DNA of 35,606 nt from an uncultured Pelagibacteraceae bacterium (lineage in GTDB: Bacteria; Pseudomonadota; Alphaproteobacteria; Pelagibacterales; Pelagibacteraceae), in contig CABXEK010000008.1 in the NCBI GenBank assembly GCA_902511185.1, forward strand, positions 1 to 35,606, given 5' to 3'. Positions 16,937-26,205 of the stretch are shown piece by piece. A program made the position numbers and the translations under genes. A model generated the notes under the pieces. That model saw only the letters and a program-made list of their open reading frames with translations, did no database searches and was not told where the DNA came from. Within the stretch, counting starts at the first letter, position 1; the number at the start of each line of letters is the position of its first letter.

Positions 16937-17589
16937 TGGAACAAGAAATTATAAATTCATATAATAGACTCAATGGCTTAAATGTTTCACGTGAAACATA
17001 TATGGACTTTGAGTTCTTGATTTCAATGATAATTGAAAAAAACAAGAAGATTAATATAATAAGTCAAGAAACTGCGAAAAAAAAAGTTATAAGAGACCGT
17101 CATATTATAGATTCTGCACAAATAATTGATTTTATTGATTTAAATAGCAATACAACTACTGATATAGGTACTGGAGGTGGAATGCCAGGGATAATTATCG
17201 CAATCATATTAAAAAATATGAAAAAAAACATGAAAGTGCATTTATATGAGAAAAGCTATCATAAAAGTGCTTTTTTAAAAGAAGTATCCAGAAAGCTAGG
17301 ATTAAAAACGGAAATATTCCAAGAAAATATTTTTAATTTAAAAAAATTAGAAACAGGAACTATAATGTCAAGAGCATTTAAACCAATGCCAATTGTTTTA
17401 GATTTAGTTTATGAAAATTTTTCAAGTTATAAAAATTTAATTTTTTTTATGGGCAAGAATGGAAAAAAAATTTTTGAAAACTCTTTAAGAAATTGGGATT
17501 TGGAGTACACAGAAAAAAAAAGTTTAACTAATGAAGACTCTTTTTTGTTAAATATTAAAAATATAAAAAAAAAAATTAAAAAAAATTAA
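16936..17589 (+). CDS. rsmG: RsmG (GidB), 16S rRNA G527 N7-methyltransferase
   Basis: Methylates guanosine 527 (E. coli numbering) of 16S rRNA. The 217-residue protein has the SAM-binding loop DIGTGGGMPG (76-85) and the RHIIDS motif just ahead of it; SRAF near the end of the fold is also typical. The NVSRETY segment at residues 16-22 is encoded by a perfect parS site, so this stretch serves two purposes. The last ten residues are almost all lysine, encoded by long A tracts. The stop is directly followed by the parA ATG. Confidence 0.95.
   Translation: MEQEIINSYNRLNGLNVSRETYMDFEFLISMIIEKNKKINIISQETAKKKVIRDRHIIDSAQIIDFIDLNSNTTTDIGTGGGMPGIIIAIILKNMKKNMKVHLYEKSYHKSAFLKEVSRKLGLKTEIFQENIFNLKKLETGTIMSRAFKPMPIVLDLVYENFSSYKNLIFFMGKNGKKIFENSLRNWDLEYTEKKSLTNEDSFLLNIKNIKKKIKKN
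16983..16998. promoter_or_regulatory. parS centromere site (ParB binding palindrome)
   Basis: TGTTTCACGTGAAACA is a perfect 16-base palindrome identical to the canonical bacterial parS. It sits in the rsmG coding frame and encodes Val-Ser-Arg-Glu-Thr plus flanking bases. It is about 1.4 kb upstream of parB and 7.3 kb from the candidate origin. ParB would load here and spread with CTP. Confidence 0.95.
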
Positions 17590-18384
17590 ATGCAAATTAT
17601 TTCTGTCATAAATCAAAAGGGTGGGGTTGGTAAAACAACAACGGTCATTAATCTTGCTGCTGGTTTGTCTCAACAAAATAAAAAAATTTTAGTTATAGAT
17701 TTAGATCCTCAGGGTAATGCAACTACAGGTCTTGGATTGTCTAATATGGAAAATTCTACAGATACAATTTATGGAGTGTTGAACGGAACCAAAGAAATTT
17801 CTGAAGTAATTAAAAAGACCCAGTTTGAAAACCTTGATATTATCACTTCAAATGTTGATCTGTCAGGTTTAGAAGTTGAGACTGCTGAAGATGGAAATAG
17901 AGCCTTTATTTTGAAAGTCAAATTAACCGCCTATTTAAATAATTCTAGTTCATTATATGATTATATATTGATTGATTGCCCTCCTTCACTGAGCTTGCTA
18001 ACAGTTATGGCGCTAGTCTCTTCGAACTCTCTTGTGGTGCCGCTTCAGACAGAATTCTTTGCTCTCGAGGGTCTTACACAACTTATTAAAACAATTGAGA
18101 GAATAAAAGTTAGTTTAAATCCAGAATTAAAAATAAGAGGAATTCTTTTGACCATGTATGATAAGAGAAACAAACTTTCAAGCCAAGTTGAAAAAGAAGC
18201 AAGAGATTATTTTAATGAAAAAGTTTATTCAACTGTGATACCAAGAAATGTAAGATTATCAGAAGCTCCTTCTCATGGTATGCCGGTTTTGATTTATGAT
18301 AAATCATGCCCGGGTAGTAAATCATATTTCAATTTTACAGATGAATTTATAAATCAAGAAACAATTATTGGTAGTGCTGCGTAA
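17590..18384 (+). CDS. parA: ParA (Soj), chromosome partitioning ATPase
   Basis: A deviant Walker-A ATPase that binds nucleoid DNA and moves ParB-parS complexes. The 264-residue protein has KGGVGKTT (10-17), the A' motif DLDPQGNATTGLG, and Walker B-like ILIDCPPSL. It lacks an N-terminal HTH extension, so it is the chromosomal rather than the P1-plasmid type. It follows rsmG without a spacer and overlaps parB by one base (TAATG). This position supports a chromosomal segregation role near the origin. Confidence 0.97.
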   Translation: MQIISVINQKGGVGKTTTVINLAAGLSQQNKKILVIDLDPQGNATTGLGLSNMENSTDTIYGVLNGTKEISEVIKKTQFENLDIITSNVDLSGLEVETAEDGNRAFILKVKLTAYLNNSSSLYDYILIDCPPSLSLLTVMALVSSNSLVVPLQTEFFALEGLTQLIKTIERIKVSLNPELKIRGILLTMYDKRNKLSSQVEKEARDYFNEKVYSTVIPRNVRLSEAPSHGMPVLIYDKSCPGSKSYFNFTDEFINQETIIGSAA

Positions 18385-19232
18385 TGGACCCTAGCAAAAT
18401 TAAAAAAGGGTTAGGTCGTGGATTATCATCTCTAATTGGAGAAACAAAAATAGAGACTCAAAAAAACCAATTATCTATTAGCGACTTAATACCTAATAAG
18501 TTTCAACCTAGAAAAATTTTTGACGAAAATAATTTAATTGATCTCACAAACTCAATTAAAGAAAGAGGTATCTTGCAACCAATTATTGTTAGAAAATCTA
18601 AAGAGAATAAATCAAAATTTGAAATAATTGCTGGAGAGAGAAGGTGGCTGGCGGCTCAAAGAGCAGGGCTTCATAGCGTACCAGTAGTTATCACTGAAGC
18701 CAATGATTTAAAATCCCTGGAGTTTGCAATAGTTGAAAACGTACAAAGACATGATTTAAATGCGCTAGAAGAAGCACAAGGTTACAAACGTTTGATTGAT
18801 GAATTTTCTTATGACCAAGAAAAAGTTTCAAAATTTATAGGAAAAAGTAGGAGCCACATTACAAATTCTTTAAGACTTCTTACATTGCCTTCTGAAGTAG
18901 TAAATTTAATACAAGAACAAAAATTGACAGCTGGCCATGCAAAAATTTTAGTAGGGCTTGAAAATGCTAATTTTGTTGCAAATAAAATTATAGAAAAAAA
19001 ACTTTCTGTAAGACAAGCAGAAAGTTTTGTAAAAATATTTAAAAAAAAAGGCAAAAAACTTATTAACTCTAAAGATCCAAATATAAAAGATCTTGAAATA
19101 TCTGTATCAAATAAAATAGGTGTAAACGTTGTTATTCAAAACAAAAAAAATAACAAAGGTAAAGTTTCCTTTGAATACAAAAATTTAGATCAACTGAACA
19201 GTATACTGGATATAATTAAAAAATATTATTAA
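18384..19232 (+). CDS. parB: ParB (Spo0J), parS-binding CTPase
   Basis: Binds parS, hydrolyses CTP and slides along DNA as a clamp, then is moved by ParA. The 282-residue protein starts with KKGLGRGLSSLIG, the ParA-stimulating N-terminal peptide. The CTP-binding motifs GERRWLAAQRAGL (84-96) and ENVQRHDLNALEEAQGY (118-134) are clear. The helix-turn-helix near 140-170 (KFIGKSRSHITNSLRLLTLP) contacts parS. The C-terminal dimerisation region is short and Lys-rich. A perfect parS lies in rsmG upstream. Its stop shares TTAA with the stop of convergent holA. Confidence 0.97.
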   Translation: MDPSKIKKGLGRGLSSLIGETKIETQKNQLSISDLIPNKFQPRKIFDENNLIDLTNSIKERGILQPIIVRKSKENKSKFEIIAGERRWLAAQRAGLHSVPVVITEANDLKSLEFAIVENVQRHDLNALEEAQGYKRLIDEFSYDQEKVSKFIGKSRSHITNSLRLLTLPSEVVNLIQEQKLTAGHAKILVGLENANFVANKIIEKKLSVRQAESFVKIFKKKGKKLINSKDPNIKDLEISVSNKIGVNVVIQNKKNNKGKVSFEYKNLDQLNSILDIIKKYY

Positions 19233-20218
19233 TTTACAGTTGCTTTTTCTAAAATAAAATTTGAAATAATGTTAACCGAGTTATTGGCATTTTTTTTTAT
19301 TTGAAGCTCTATTTCATTTATATCAAATATTAATTTATAAATCTTATCTGGTGATAGTTTGTATATTTGTTGTTTTACAATTTCTTTATCTTTCCAAAAT
19401 ATTGGTGGTTTAGCATTAGATATTGTTTGATCTAAATTTTTGTTTATCTCATAATTCTTAGATAAGCTTAATATCTTTTTTAATTTATTTAAAAAAGTTC
19501 TTGTAATAATCATACAATCTTCATTGTTAAAATTATTTTCACTGAGGATGCTTATTGTTTTTTTTTGGTTCTTTGCCAAACAATTATCTACAAGCTCTCC
19601 GATACTAAAATTTTCAATTAAATTTATTAATCTTAAAATGTTATCAGTTGATATTTTTTTACCATTTTGTGTAAATGAACTAATTTTTTCTAACTCATTT
19701 TTTAAAATACCTCTATCACCATTACATTTGTTGACTATCAAATTTATATTTGACTGTGAGATTATAATATTTTCTTCTCTTAAAAATTGATATGCTATTT
19801 TTGAAAGTGCCACATTGTTATCATGATAAAAGGCAACACATATTAAATTTTTGTTTTTTTCAAATAATCCTCTTAATTTAGATTTTTTTTCTAGATTATG
19901 GGAATTAATAATTATTGATATATCCTCAATATTTTTTTCTAATAAATCTTCAATTATTTTTAATATTTTTTCAGTAGCTCTATTTATAATAAAAATCTTT
20001 TGAGCTTCAAATAAAGACCCAGAAAGTATCTCGTTATAAAAAACTTCAATATTTTCTAATATTTGTTGTTCTTCATATTTAACTAACGTTTTGTTCTTAT
20101 TAGATCTAATTATTTTTGATATTTCTTCTTCTTTAACACCTTGGTTTTCACCATAAAATAAAACTAAATTATTTTTATTAATATCAATTTTATTAGTTTC
20201 ATAAGCTTTTAAGATCAT
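19229..20218 (-). CDS. holA: HolA, DNA polymerase III delta subunit
   Basis: The delta subunit opens the sliding clamp within the clamp loader. The 329-residue protein shows LVLFYGENQGVKEEEISKII near the N-terminus, a phosphate-loop remnant as expected for delta. FIINRATEK and the later helical clamp-loader collar (about 215-325) follow. Sequence conservation in this family is low, so the call leans also on its position: leuS-lptE-holA is a conserved gene string. It overlaps the lptE stop by four bases. Confidence 0.9.
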   Translation of the reverse strand: MILKAYETNKIDINKNNLVLFYGENQGVKEEEISKIIRSNKNKTLVKYEEQQILENIEVFYNEILSGSLFEAQKIFIINRATEKILKIIEDLLEKNIEDISIIINSHNLEKKSKLRGLFEKNKNLICVAFYHDNNVALSKIAYQFLREENIIISQSNINLIVNKCNGDRGILKNELEKISSFTQNGKKISTDNILRLINLIENFSIGELVDNCLAKNQKKTISILSENNFNNEDCMIITRTFLNKLKKILSLSKNYEINKNLDQTISNAKPPIFWKDKEIVKQQIYKLSPDKIYKLIFDINEIELQIKKNANNSVNIISNFILEKATVN

Positions 20219-20673
20219 TTCTTATTAAGCAATTCTAGATTTAGCTTTCTTACCATTGAAATAGCAAAATTTCTTTTGATCATTTTTTCATAATTTTTTT
20301 GATCAAATGTGTTGTTGCTATTCTTTATATTTTGTTTTTCTTGAAAAACAATTTCTTCACTGGTTTCATTGTGCTGAATTATAAATTTTGCATCAAGAAC
20401 AACTTGATAGTTTGATACGATACCTTTTGTATCCTTGGATAAAATTATTTTTTTATAATTAGTTTTAATCTTAATTTTATATTTTTTAATTGAGCTTATT
20501 TTAGAGTTTCTGGCAATTTCAGATTTAATTATATTGTTTATTATTCCATCCCCTTTTGTTTCAACAATCTCTATTGCAAAATCTGATTTATTTGACTCTG
20601 AATATATCGGAGCAAATCCACAATTACTCAGTATCAAAAATATAAATATTAAAAAAATACTTTTTTTCATCAA
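20215..20673 (-). CDS. lptE: LptE, LPS-assembly lipoprotein
   Basis: LptE plugs the LptD barrel that inserts lipopolysaccharide in the outer membrane. The 152-residue protein has a lipoprotein signal peptide with lipobox ILSNC (Cys18 would be lipidated), followed immediately by GFAPIYSE, the typical GFxPLY of alphaproteobacterial LptE. The rest is beta-strand-like with low complexity in Lys and Ile. It lies between leuS and holA, overlapping each by four bases, as in many proteobacteria. Confidence 0.9.
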   Translation of the reverse strand: MMKKSIFLIFIFLILSNCGFAPIYSESNKSDFAIEIVETKGDGIINNIIKSEIARNSKISSIKKYKIKIKTNYKKIILSKDTKGIVSNYQVVLDAKFIIQHNETSEEIVFQEKQNIKNSNNTFDQKNYEKMIKRNFAISMVRKLNLELLNKK

Positions 20674-23204
20674 ATAATTATATTCATTAATTTATCTTTA
20701 ATAAAAATTTTTCTTTTAATATTTTTTTTATCTAAATATTTAAATAACATTTCATCTCCATTTATCTTATTTAATAAATTTTCTTCAGATATATTGGGTT
20801 GTGTTTTTATTAATCCTCTTTTTTTTCCATTAATTTGTATCACTATATTAACTATATTTTCTTTTAACAATGATTGATCATAGCTTGGCCATGCCGTTTC
20901 TTTGCTATCCATCATTACCAAACATTCATTGGAAAAATGAGGTATCACTGGTGTCATTGCAATTAAAATTTTTTGATAGTTTTCAATTAAAGTATTCTTC
21001 TTATAGTTTTTATTTATTTGTTTTGATAAAAAAGAGTACATTTCATGTAAGTTAGCTATAATTTTGTTGTAACTAAAGTTTTCAAGATTATCAGTGATTT
21101 TTTTCAAAAATTTATTTGTATATTTTTCAATTTCATTATCATTATCTTTTTCATGATTTTTTTTTATCTCTTCAAAAATTTTAGAATTTAAATTCCATAA
21201 CTTTTGAATAAATTTAAATGACGAAACAATTCCTTCTTCAGACCACTGAACATCCTTTTCTGGAGGACTATCTGATAAAATAAACAATCTAGCCGAGTCA
21301 GCACCATAATTTTTAATTATCTCTTCTGGGTCAATAGTATTTTTCTTTGACTTTGACATAGACTCTGAGGGCCCAACTTTAACTTCTTTAGATTTATTGT
21401 TTTTAAGATATTTTTTACCGTTTATTGTTTCTATTTCATCTGGACTTACCCAGTTATTTTCAAAATCTTTGTAAGTTTCGTGACAGACCATTCCCTGGGT
21501 AAAAAGACCTGTAAAAGGCTCTAATAAATCTATTTCTTCGTTTTTATAAGAAAGTGCATGCATAAAAAATCTAGAGTAGAGCAGATGTAGAATAGCATGC
21601 TCCACACCTCCGATATATTGATCAACTGGCATCCAGTATTTAACTTCATCATTATCAAAACCGTAATCTGTTTTATTTGGAGAACAAAATCTTAGAAAAT
21701 ACCAAGAAGAGTCTACAAATGTATCAAGCGTGTCGGTTTCTCTAATATAGTCTACATTATCAATTTTAATTTTTTTCCAATCATCTGCCTTATCAAGAGG
21801 GTTACCTGTTGGTTCAAGTTGATCAATTTTAGGAAGTTCAACTGGAAGCATGTTTGAAGGAATTTTTTTAGGGTTACCTTTATTGTCATAAACAATTGGT
21901 ATTGGGCATCCCCAATATCTTTGTCTTGAAATACCCCAGTCTTTTAATCTAAAATTAATTTTTTTTTCTCCTAGTTTGTTCTTTTCAAGATAATCAATTG
22001 TTTTTATGATTGACTCATCTGGACATTTAAGTCCATTTAAGAATGATGAATTAAATATATAGCCTGGTCCAGTATATGCATTTTCTTCAATATCAAAATT
22101 TAAATCATCATAGTTTGGCGTCACAACTGGTTTTACTTTTAAATTATATTTTTTTGCAAAGTCTAGATCTCTTTGATCATGAGCAGGACACCCAAAGACT
22201 GCGCCAAGACCATAATCCATCAAAACAAAATTGGCAAAATAAACTGGAACCTTAATATTTTTATCAAGGGGGTTTATTGCTACAAGGTCTGTTTTAAAAC
22301 CGATTTTTTCAGCGTTTGCTATAGATTCTTCTGTGGTGCCAGTAGATGAACACTGTTTTTTAAATTTTACGAATTCTTTGTTATTTTCATAGAATTTTGC
22401 GAGAGGATGATCAACTGATAACGCTAAAAATGATAAACCAAATAAAGTATCTGGTCTTGTGGTAAAACATCTAATCTCTGAGACGTTCTTTGAGGATTCA
22501 ATTTGAAAATTTATCTCACAGCCAAAAGATTTACCAATCCAGTTTTTTTGCATTATTTTTACTTTGTTTGGCCATTGATTAAGCATATCTAGATTTTGTA
22601 AAAGTTCTTCTGAAAATCTTTTGATGTTAAAAAACCATTGATTTAATTTTTTTCTTTCAACTACTGCCCCAGAACGCCATCCTTTTCCATCAATTACCTG
22701 TTCATTAGCAAGTACGGTTTGATCTATAGGATCCCAGTTTACATACTCTTCTTTGCGATAAACTAAACCTTTGTCATATAATTCTAAAAAAAATTGCTGT
22801 TGATGTTTGTAATAATCTGGCGAGCAAGTAGAGATTTCTCTATCCCAATCAATTGAAAGACCAAGCTTTTTTAATTGGAATTTCATTTTTGAAATATTAG
22901 ATTCTGTCCAGCTCTTAGGATCTAATTTATTTTGTCTTGCAGCATTTTCTGCAGGCATACCAAACGAATCCCAACCCATTGGGTGGAGAACATTATATCC
23001 TTGTAAAGCTTTATATCTTGCCAGCACATCACCAATTGTATAATTTCTTACATGACCCATATGAATTTTTCCAGATGGGTATGGAAACATCTCCAAACAA
23101 TAAAATTTTTTTTTATTTTTATCTATTTTGGCAGAAAAAGTTTTATCTTTATTCCAGAGACTTTGCCATTTATCTTCTATTAATTTAAAGTTATATCTTT
23201 CCAC
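20670..23204 (-). CDS. leuS: LeuS, leucyl-tRNA synthetase
   Basis: Class I synthetase charging tRNA-Leu. The 844-residue protein carries the HIGH-type motif as HMGH (48-51) in [19 protein letters not shown]. The CP1 editing domain has the threonine-rich [11 protein letters not shown]. The WGCPIPIVY segment is present, as is the KMSKS loop as SMSKSKKNT near residue 620. The anticodon-binding helical domain and the C-terminal tRNA-binding domain follow. Length is slightly short of E. coli (860). It is the promoter-proximal gene of leuS-lptE-holA. Confidence 0.97.
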   Translation of the reverse strand: MERYNFKLIEDKWQSLWNKDKTFSAKIDKNKKKFYCLEMFPYPSGKIHMGHVRNYTIGDVLARYKALQGYNVLHPMGWDSFGMPAENAARQNKLDPKSWTESNISKMKFQLKKLGLSIDWDREISTCSPDYYKHQQQFFLELYDKGLVYRKEEYVNWDPIDQTVLANEQVIDGKGWRSGAVVERKKLNQWFFNIKRFSEELLQNLDMLNQWPNKVKIMQKNWIGKSFGCEINFQIESSKNVSEIRCFTTRPDTLFGLSFLALSVDHPLAKFYENNKEFVKFKKQCSSTGTTEESIANAEKIGFKTDLVAINPLDKNIKVPVYFANFVLMDYGLGAVFGCPAHDQRDLDFAKKYNLKVKPVVTPNYDDLNFDIEENAYTGPGYIFNSSFLNGLKCPDESIIKTIDYLEKNKLGEKKINFRLKDWGISRQRYWGCPIPIVYDNKGNPKKIPSNMLPVELPKIDQLEPTGNPLDKADDWKKIKIDNVDYIRETDTLDTFVDSSWYFLRFCSPNKTDYGFDNDEVKYWMPVDQYIGGVEHAILHLLYSRFFMHALSYKNEEIDLLEPFTGLFTQGMVCHETYKDFENNWVSPDEIETINGKKYLKNNKSKEVKVGPSESMSKSKKNTIDPEEIIKNYGADSARLFILSDSPPEKDVQWSEEGIVSSFKFIQKLWNLNSKIFEEIKKNHEKDNDNEIEKYTNKFLKKITDNLENFSYNKIIANLHEMYSFLSKQINKNYKKNTLIENYQKILIAMTPVIPHFSNECLVMMDSKETAWPSYDQSLLKENIVNIVIQINGKKRGLIKTQPNISEENLLNKINGDEMLFKYLDKKNIKRKIFIKDKLMNIII

Positions 23205-23252
23205 AAAATTAAATACTTATTAATGATGATTATAGAATTTCAAAATTTTTTT

Positions 23253-23825
23253 TTATTTTTTTCTTGCCTTTTTTCTTTTGTTTGTTTTTTCTTTTTTGTA
23301 AGTAGCTGCTTTTTTTAATATTTCTTTTGTTATTTCGGTGACTAGAATTTTATCAGTTTCAGTTATATTGCAATTTATAAAATTATTATTACACTTTCTA
23401 TTGAAAATTTTAATATCTAAAGCATCCGACCTTATTTCGTTGGTAAGAAATCTTATTGAAATTTTAATACTTTCATTAGAATTTTGTCCATCAGAATACC
23501 AATCAGTAATAATTATGCCTCCACTATAATTAACTGAACTTAATGGCATAAAGTCGATTACATCAAGTGAAGCTCTCCATAATTCATTTGAATTAGCAAA
23601 ATCAAAAGTTCCTCCTTTACTGCCACCAAAAGTATCATTGAGTGTAAATCCTCGACCTTCAGCAAGGTTTTGTTCAACTCTTTTTTTTGGGTCTGCTGGA
23701 AATTTTCTTGCATCACCACCTGGTAATTTTCCGTTGCAACCATTTAAAATTAAAATGATTAAACTAGAAAAAATTAATGTAATCGTAACTTTTTTCGGTA
23801 ATATTTTGAAAATCATATTTTTCAT
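23253..23825 (-). CDS. DUF3576 family outer-membrane-type lipoprotein
   Basis: A 190-residue predicted lipoprotein of unknown function. The signal peptide ends in LILNGC (lipobox, Cys30). The mature start GKLPGGDARKFPADPKKRVEQNLAEGRG and the segment ELWRASLDVIDFMPLSSVNYSGGIIITDWY are characteristic of the alphaproteobacterial DUF3576 family. The C-terminal 20 residues are nearly all Lys/Arg, an unusual basic tail. It lies upstream of leuS with a 48-base gap; in other alphaproteobacteria it is also found beside leuS. No enzymatic motif is seen. Confidence 0.87.
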   Translation of the reverse strand: MKNMIFKILPKKVTITLIFSSLIILILNGCNGKLPGGDARKFPADPKKRVEQNLAEGRGFTLNDTFGGSKGGTFDFANSNELWRASLDVIDFMPLSSVNYSGGIIITDWYSDGQNSNESIKISIRFLTNEIRSDALDIKIFNRKCNNNFINCNITETDKILVTEITKEILKKAATYKKEKTNKRKKARKK

Positions 23826-23911
23826 TGCTTATACAACATATTTTTTAATTCTATAAAATATATGAAAAAATAGGATAAAAAGTGTGATAAAAATACAACA
23901 TTTTAAATTTT

Positions 23912-23929
23912 ATTCAATAAATTCAATAA
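23912..23929 (+). repeat. Tandem 9-mer ATTCAATAA upstream of the porin gene
   Basis: Two exact adjacent copies of ATTCAATAA (23912-23920 and 23921-23929), followed by a looser copy ending TCAATAA at 23942. They lie 80-100 bases ahead of the porin start, in the 183-base DUF3576/porin divergent gap. They could be regulator sites or chance in AT-rich DNA. Confidence 0.35.
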
Positions 23930-23996
23930 ATTTAGTCAATAATAGAAACCAAAATGATAAATAGACAGTGTTTATTATTAATAATTAACATTAATT

Positions 23997-24003
23997 AAAG
24001 GAG
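23997..24003 (+). promoter_or_regulatory. Strong Shine-Dalgarno of the porin gene
   Basis: AAAGGAG five bases before the ATG is the clearest ribosome binding site in the window and fits a highly expressed outer-membrane protein. Most neighbouring genes have none this strong. Confidence 0.8.
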
Positions 24004-24008
24004 TTTTA

Positions 24009-24968
24009 ATGAACACATTTAAAAAAATAGGTTTAACTGCATTAGCTAGTTCGCTTGTAGTTACATCTGCAGTAGCTGGCGAAATGTCAGTTGCTGGTGG
24101 AGCAAGTATTGGTCTAAAAAACACGACTAAATCTGCTTCAGGTAAATCATGGACAATGGGAAATCAGTTAACTTTCTCTGGTTCTGGTGAATTAGACAAT
24201 GGTATGAACGTATCATTATCTTTCGTAATTGACCAAGGTGATGACGCTACAACTACAAATAATACTAGAGATCCATTCGATAGTCATTCTGTAACAGTTA
24301 GCTCAGACACATTAGGTACTTTAGTATTTTCTGGTGAGGGTGGATCTTCTGCTCAATCAGCTATAGATACTACAGCAGCTGGTGACCTTTGGAATAACGG
24401 ATCAGGCTTTACAGCTCCAAGAGCTTCAGAAGCTGGTGACAATAGCATGATGTATACATTACCAACATTTGTTGAAGATGTTACTGTTAAAGCTAGTTAC
24501 TCTCCAGGATCAGCTGGTGGTTCATCTGCAACTGCATGGTCTTTAGGCTATACAGGTGTTGAAGGTTTATCTCTAGACTACGCTGTTGGTGAAACTAACA
24601 CTGTTGGTTCAGAGCAAGATCATACAACTATGAAAGCATCATACGCTATTGGTTCTTTCACTGTAGGATACTCTAACTCAGAAAGCATCTATGATAATTC
24701 AGCTTCAGTTGATGAAGAAGTAAGTTCATGGAATCTTGCTTACACTGTATCTGATGATATTTCTGTATCATACGGTACTGAAACACTTGAAACTGAAGGA
24801 TCAGCTGTTGATGAAGAAGCTTCAGCAATTAATGTATCTTACACTACAGGTGGTGTTACTTTAAGTGCAACTACTTATGAGTTCTCAGGTGCAGGAAACA
24901 GTGCTACTGAGTCTCCTACTACAGGTGATAAAGAAAGATGGGCTTTATCAGCTACATTTGCATTCTAA
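24009..24968 (+). CDS. Outer-membrane porin (Porin_4-like)
   Basis: A 319-residue trimeric-porin-type barrel protein for diffusion of small solutes across the outer membrane. Residues 1-23 form a signal peptide cleaved after VAG or near AVAG-EMS. The mature part alternates polar and hydrophobic residues in strand-length pieces, is rich in Ser, Thr, Gly and Asp, has no Cys, and ends in Phe (ALSATFAF), the signal for the outer-membrane assembly machine. Acidic loops such as DQGDDATTTNNTRDPFDSH suggest the eyelet region. Base use is clearly less AT-rich than the neighbours, with a strong ribosome binding site and its own terminator, all pointing to high expression. Substrate preference cannot be read. 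Confidence 0.88.
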   Translation: MNTFKKIGLTALASSLVVTSAVAGEMSVAGGASIGLKNTTKSASGKSWTMGNQLTFSGSGELDNGMNVSLSFVIDQGDDATTTNNTRDPFDSHSVTVSSDTLGTLVFSGEGGSSAQSAIDTTAAGDLWNNGSGFTAPRASEAGDNSMMYTLPTFVEDVTVKASYSPGSAGGSSATAWSLGYTGVEGLSLDYAVGETNTVGSEQDHTTMKASYAIGSFTVGYSNSESIYDNSASVDEEVSSWNLAYTVSDDISVSYGTETLETEGSAVDEEASAINVSYTTGGVTLSATTYEFSGAGNSATESPTTGDKERWALSATFAF

Positions 24969-24990
24969 TTTAATTTAGATTGAAAATTAT

Positions 24991-25022
24991 AAAAGGGCCC
25001 CTTTATAAGGGGCCTTTTTTTT
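24991..25022 (+). terminator. Rho-independent terminator of the porin gene
   Basis: GGCCCCTT, a three-base loop, AAGGGGCC, then eight T: an eight-base GC-rich stem with a U tract 27 bases after the porin stop. A run of A precedes the stem, so it may also act weakly on the opposite strand. The T run reaches the stop codon of the convergent ThiE-like gene. Confidence 0.93.
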
Positions 25023-25551
25023 ATTCAAAATAAGATATTCCAGCAAATTCTGGGTTTTTAATAAGCTTAAGCTTTTTCAAATTATTCTTTGAAACACCAC
25101 CAAGTACGACAACATTTTTTCTTGTAAAATTTGAGACTAATTTAAATCTATTAATACCCAAATAGTTTTTATTTTTTTTAAATAATGAGGATAGAAAAAT
25201 TTTATCAACTCTTTGAAGTTCTTTTGTTCGTATCTGTTTAAGATTGTGTGCAGATCCAATAATTTTGAATTTTTTTTTATATGAATAATTTAAATGATCA
25301 AACTTTTGATTAAATGATGGAATGTAAGCCCCATCTAAATCTAGTTTAATAGCTAACTTGCAATTGTTTGATAAAAAAAATTTAATATTCCTTTTTTTAC
25401 AATAATTTTTTAACTTTAATATGAGCGACACATCAATTTTTTTAGAAAGATAATTTCTGTAAATAATGATTGTTTTTTTATCTTGTTTTTCAATATTGTT
25501 TGTATCAAATTTATTTATAAAGTAATATTTTGTTTTAAAGTAATTATGCAT
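25021..25551 (-). CDS. Divergent ThiE/TenI (thiamine-phosphate synthase) family protein
   Basis: A 176-residue protein with the outline of the TMP synthase/TenI barrel: YYFINKF for the first strand, DGAYIPS for the HLGQ region, IGSAHNLKQI for the phosphate and thiazole-binding SxH motif, and VVVLGGVSKNNLKKL for the LGGI phosphate loop. The Gln-Asp pair expected after the HLG motif is missing and the fold is short, so it may not be a true ThiE. SAR11 cells need a pyrimidine precursor of thiamine but keep ThiE-type steps, so either ThiE or a salvage/TenI role is possible. I start it at MHNYFKT (fifth codon of the ORF-track entry), where its ATG shares ATGCAT with the yggS start. Confidence 0.55.
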   Translation of the reverse strand: MHNYFKTKYYFINKFDTNNIEKQDKKTIIIYRNYLSKKIDVSLILKLKNYCKKRNIKFFLSNNCKLAIKLDLDGAYIPSFNQKFDHLNYSYKKKFKIIGSAHNLKQIRTKELQRVDKIFLSSLFKKNKNYLGINRFKLVSNFTRKNVVVLGGVSKNNLKKLKLIKNPEFAGISYFE

Positions 25552-26205
25552 AAGTCCGTACAAAATTTAATCGAAATAGAGAAAGAAATAAAATTAAATT
25601 TAAGTAATTTAAATATTAATAATTTACCAAAAATTATCGCTGTATCCAAGACTTTTAAAATAGACAAAATTTTACCATTAATAGAATATGGACATACTGA
25701 TTTTGGTGAAAATAAAGTCCAAGAAGCAATAGACAAATGGGACAATCTTAGAGAAGCAAATTCAAATATTAAATTGCATATGATAGGCAAATTACAAACT
25801 AATAAAGTAAAATTAGCGGTAAAATTATTTGATTATATTCATTCAGTAGATAGTCAAAAACTTGCAAAAAAAATTGCAGATGAACAGGAAAAAATTAATA
25901 AAAAAGTTAAAATTTTCATTCAAGTAAATATTGGTAATGAAGATCAAAAATCTGGAATAAATAAAGTTGAACTTGGTAAATTAATAGATTATTGCAAACA
26001 AATTAACTTAAGTGTTGAAGGTTTAATGTGTATACCTCCTAATGATTTAGACACTTCTTCTTATTTTAGTGAGATGAATTCATTAAATAAAAATTTCAAT
26101 TTATCTGAACTTAGTATGGGCATGTCTTCAGATTATTTAAAAGCTTCTGAAAATTTAGCCACATATCTAAGAATTGGGTCAAAAATTTTTGGTCAGCGAT
26201 CTTAA
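25546..26205 (+). CDS. yggS: YggS/PLPBP family pyridoxal-phosphate homeostasis protein
   Basis: A 219-residue alanine-racemase-fold protein that binds PLP and maintains vitamin B6 and amino-acid balance. I start it at MHKSVQN, the 22nd codon of the ORF-track entry; the residues before it are hydrophobic and unlike the family. PLP lysine is Lys35 in IIAVSKTF; the FGENKVQEA and HMIGKLQTNK motifs follow; LSMGMSSDYLKA and RIGSKIFGQR close the protein. The gene is divergent from the ThiE-like gene, sharing the start palindrome, and its stop shares TTAA with the convergent L,D-transpeptidase gene. Confidence 0.93.
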   Translation: MHKSVQNLIEIEKEIKLNLSNLNINNLPKIIAVSKTFKIDKILPLIEYGHTDFGENKVQEAIDKWDNLREANSNIKLHMIGKLQTNKVKLAVKLFDYIHSVDSQKLAKKIADEQEKINKKVKIFIQVNIGNEDQKSGINKVELGKLIDYCKQINLSVEGLMCIPPNDLDTSSYFSEMNSLNKNFNLSELSMGMSSDYLKASENLATYLRIGSKIFGQRS

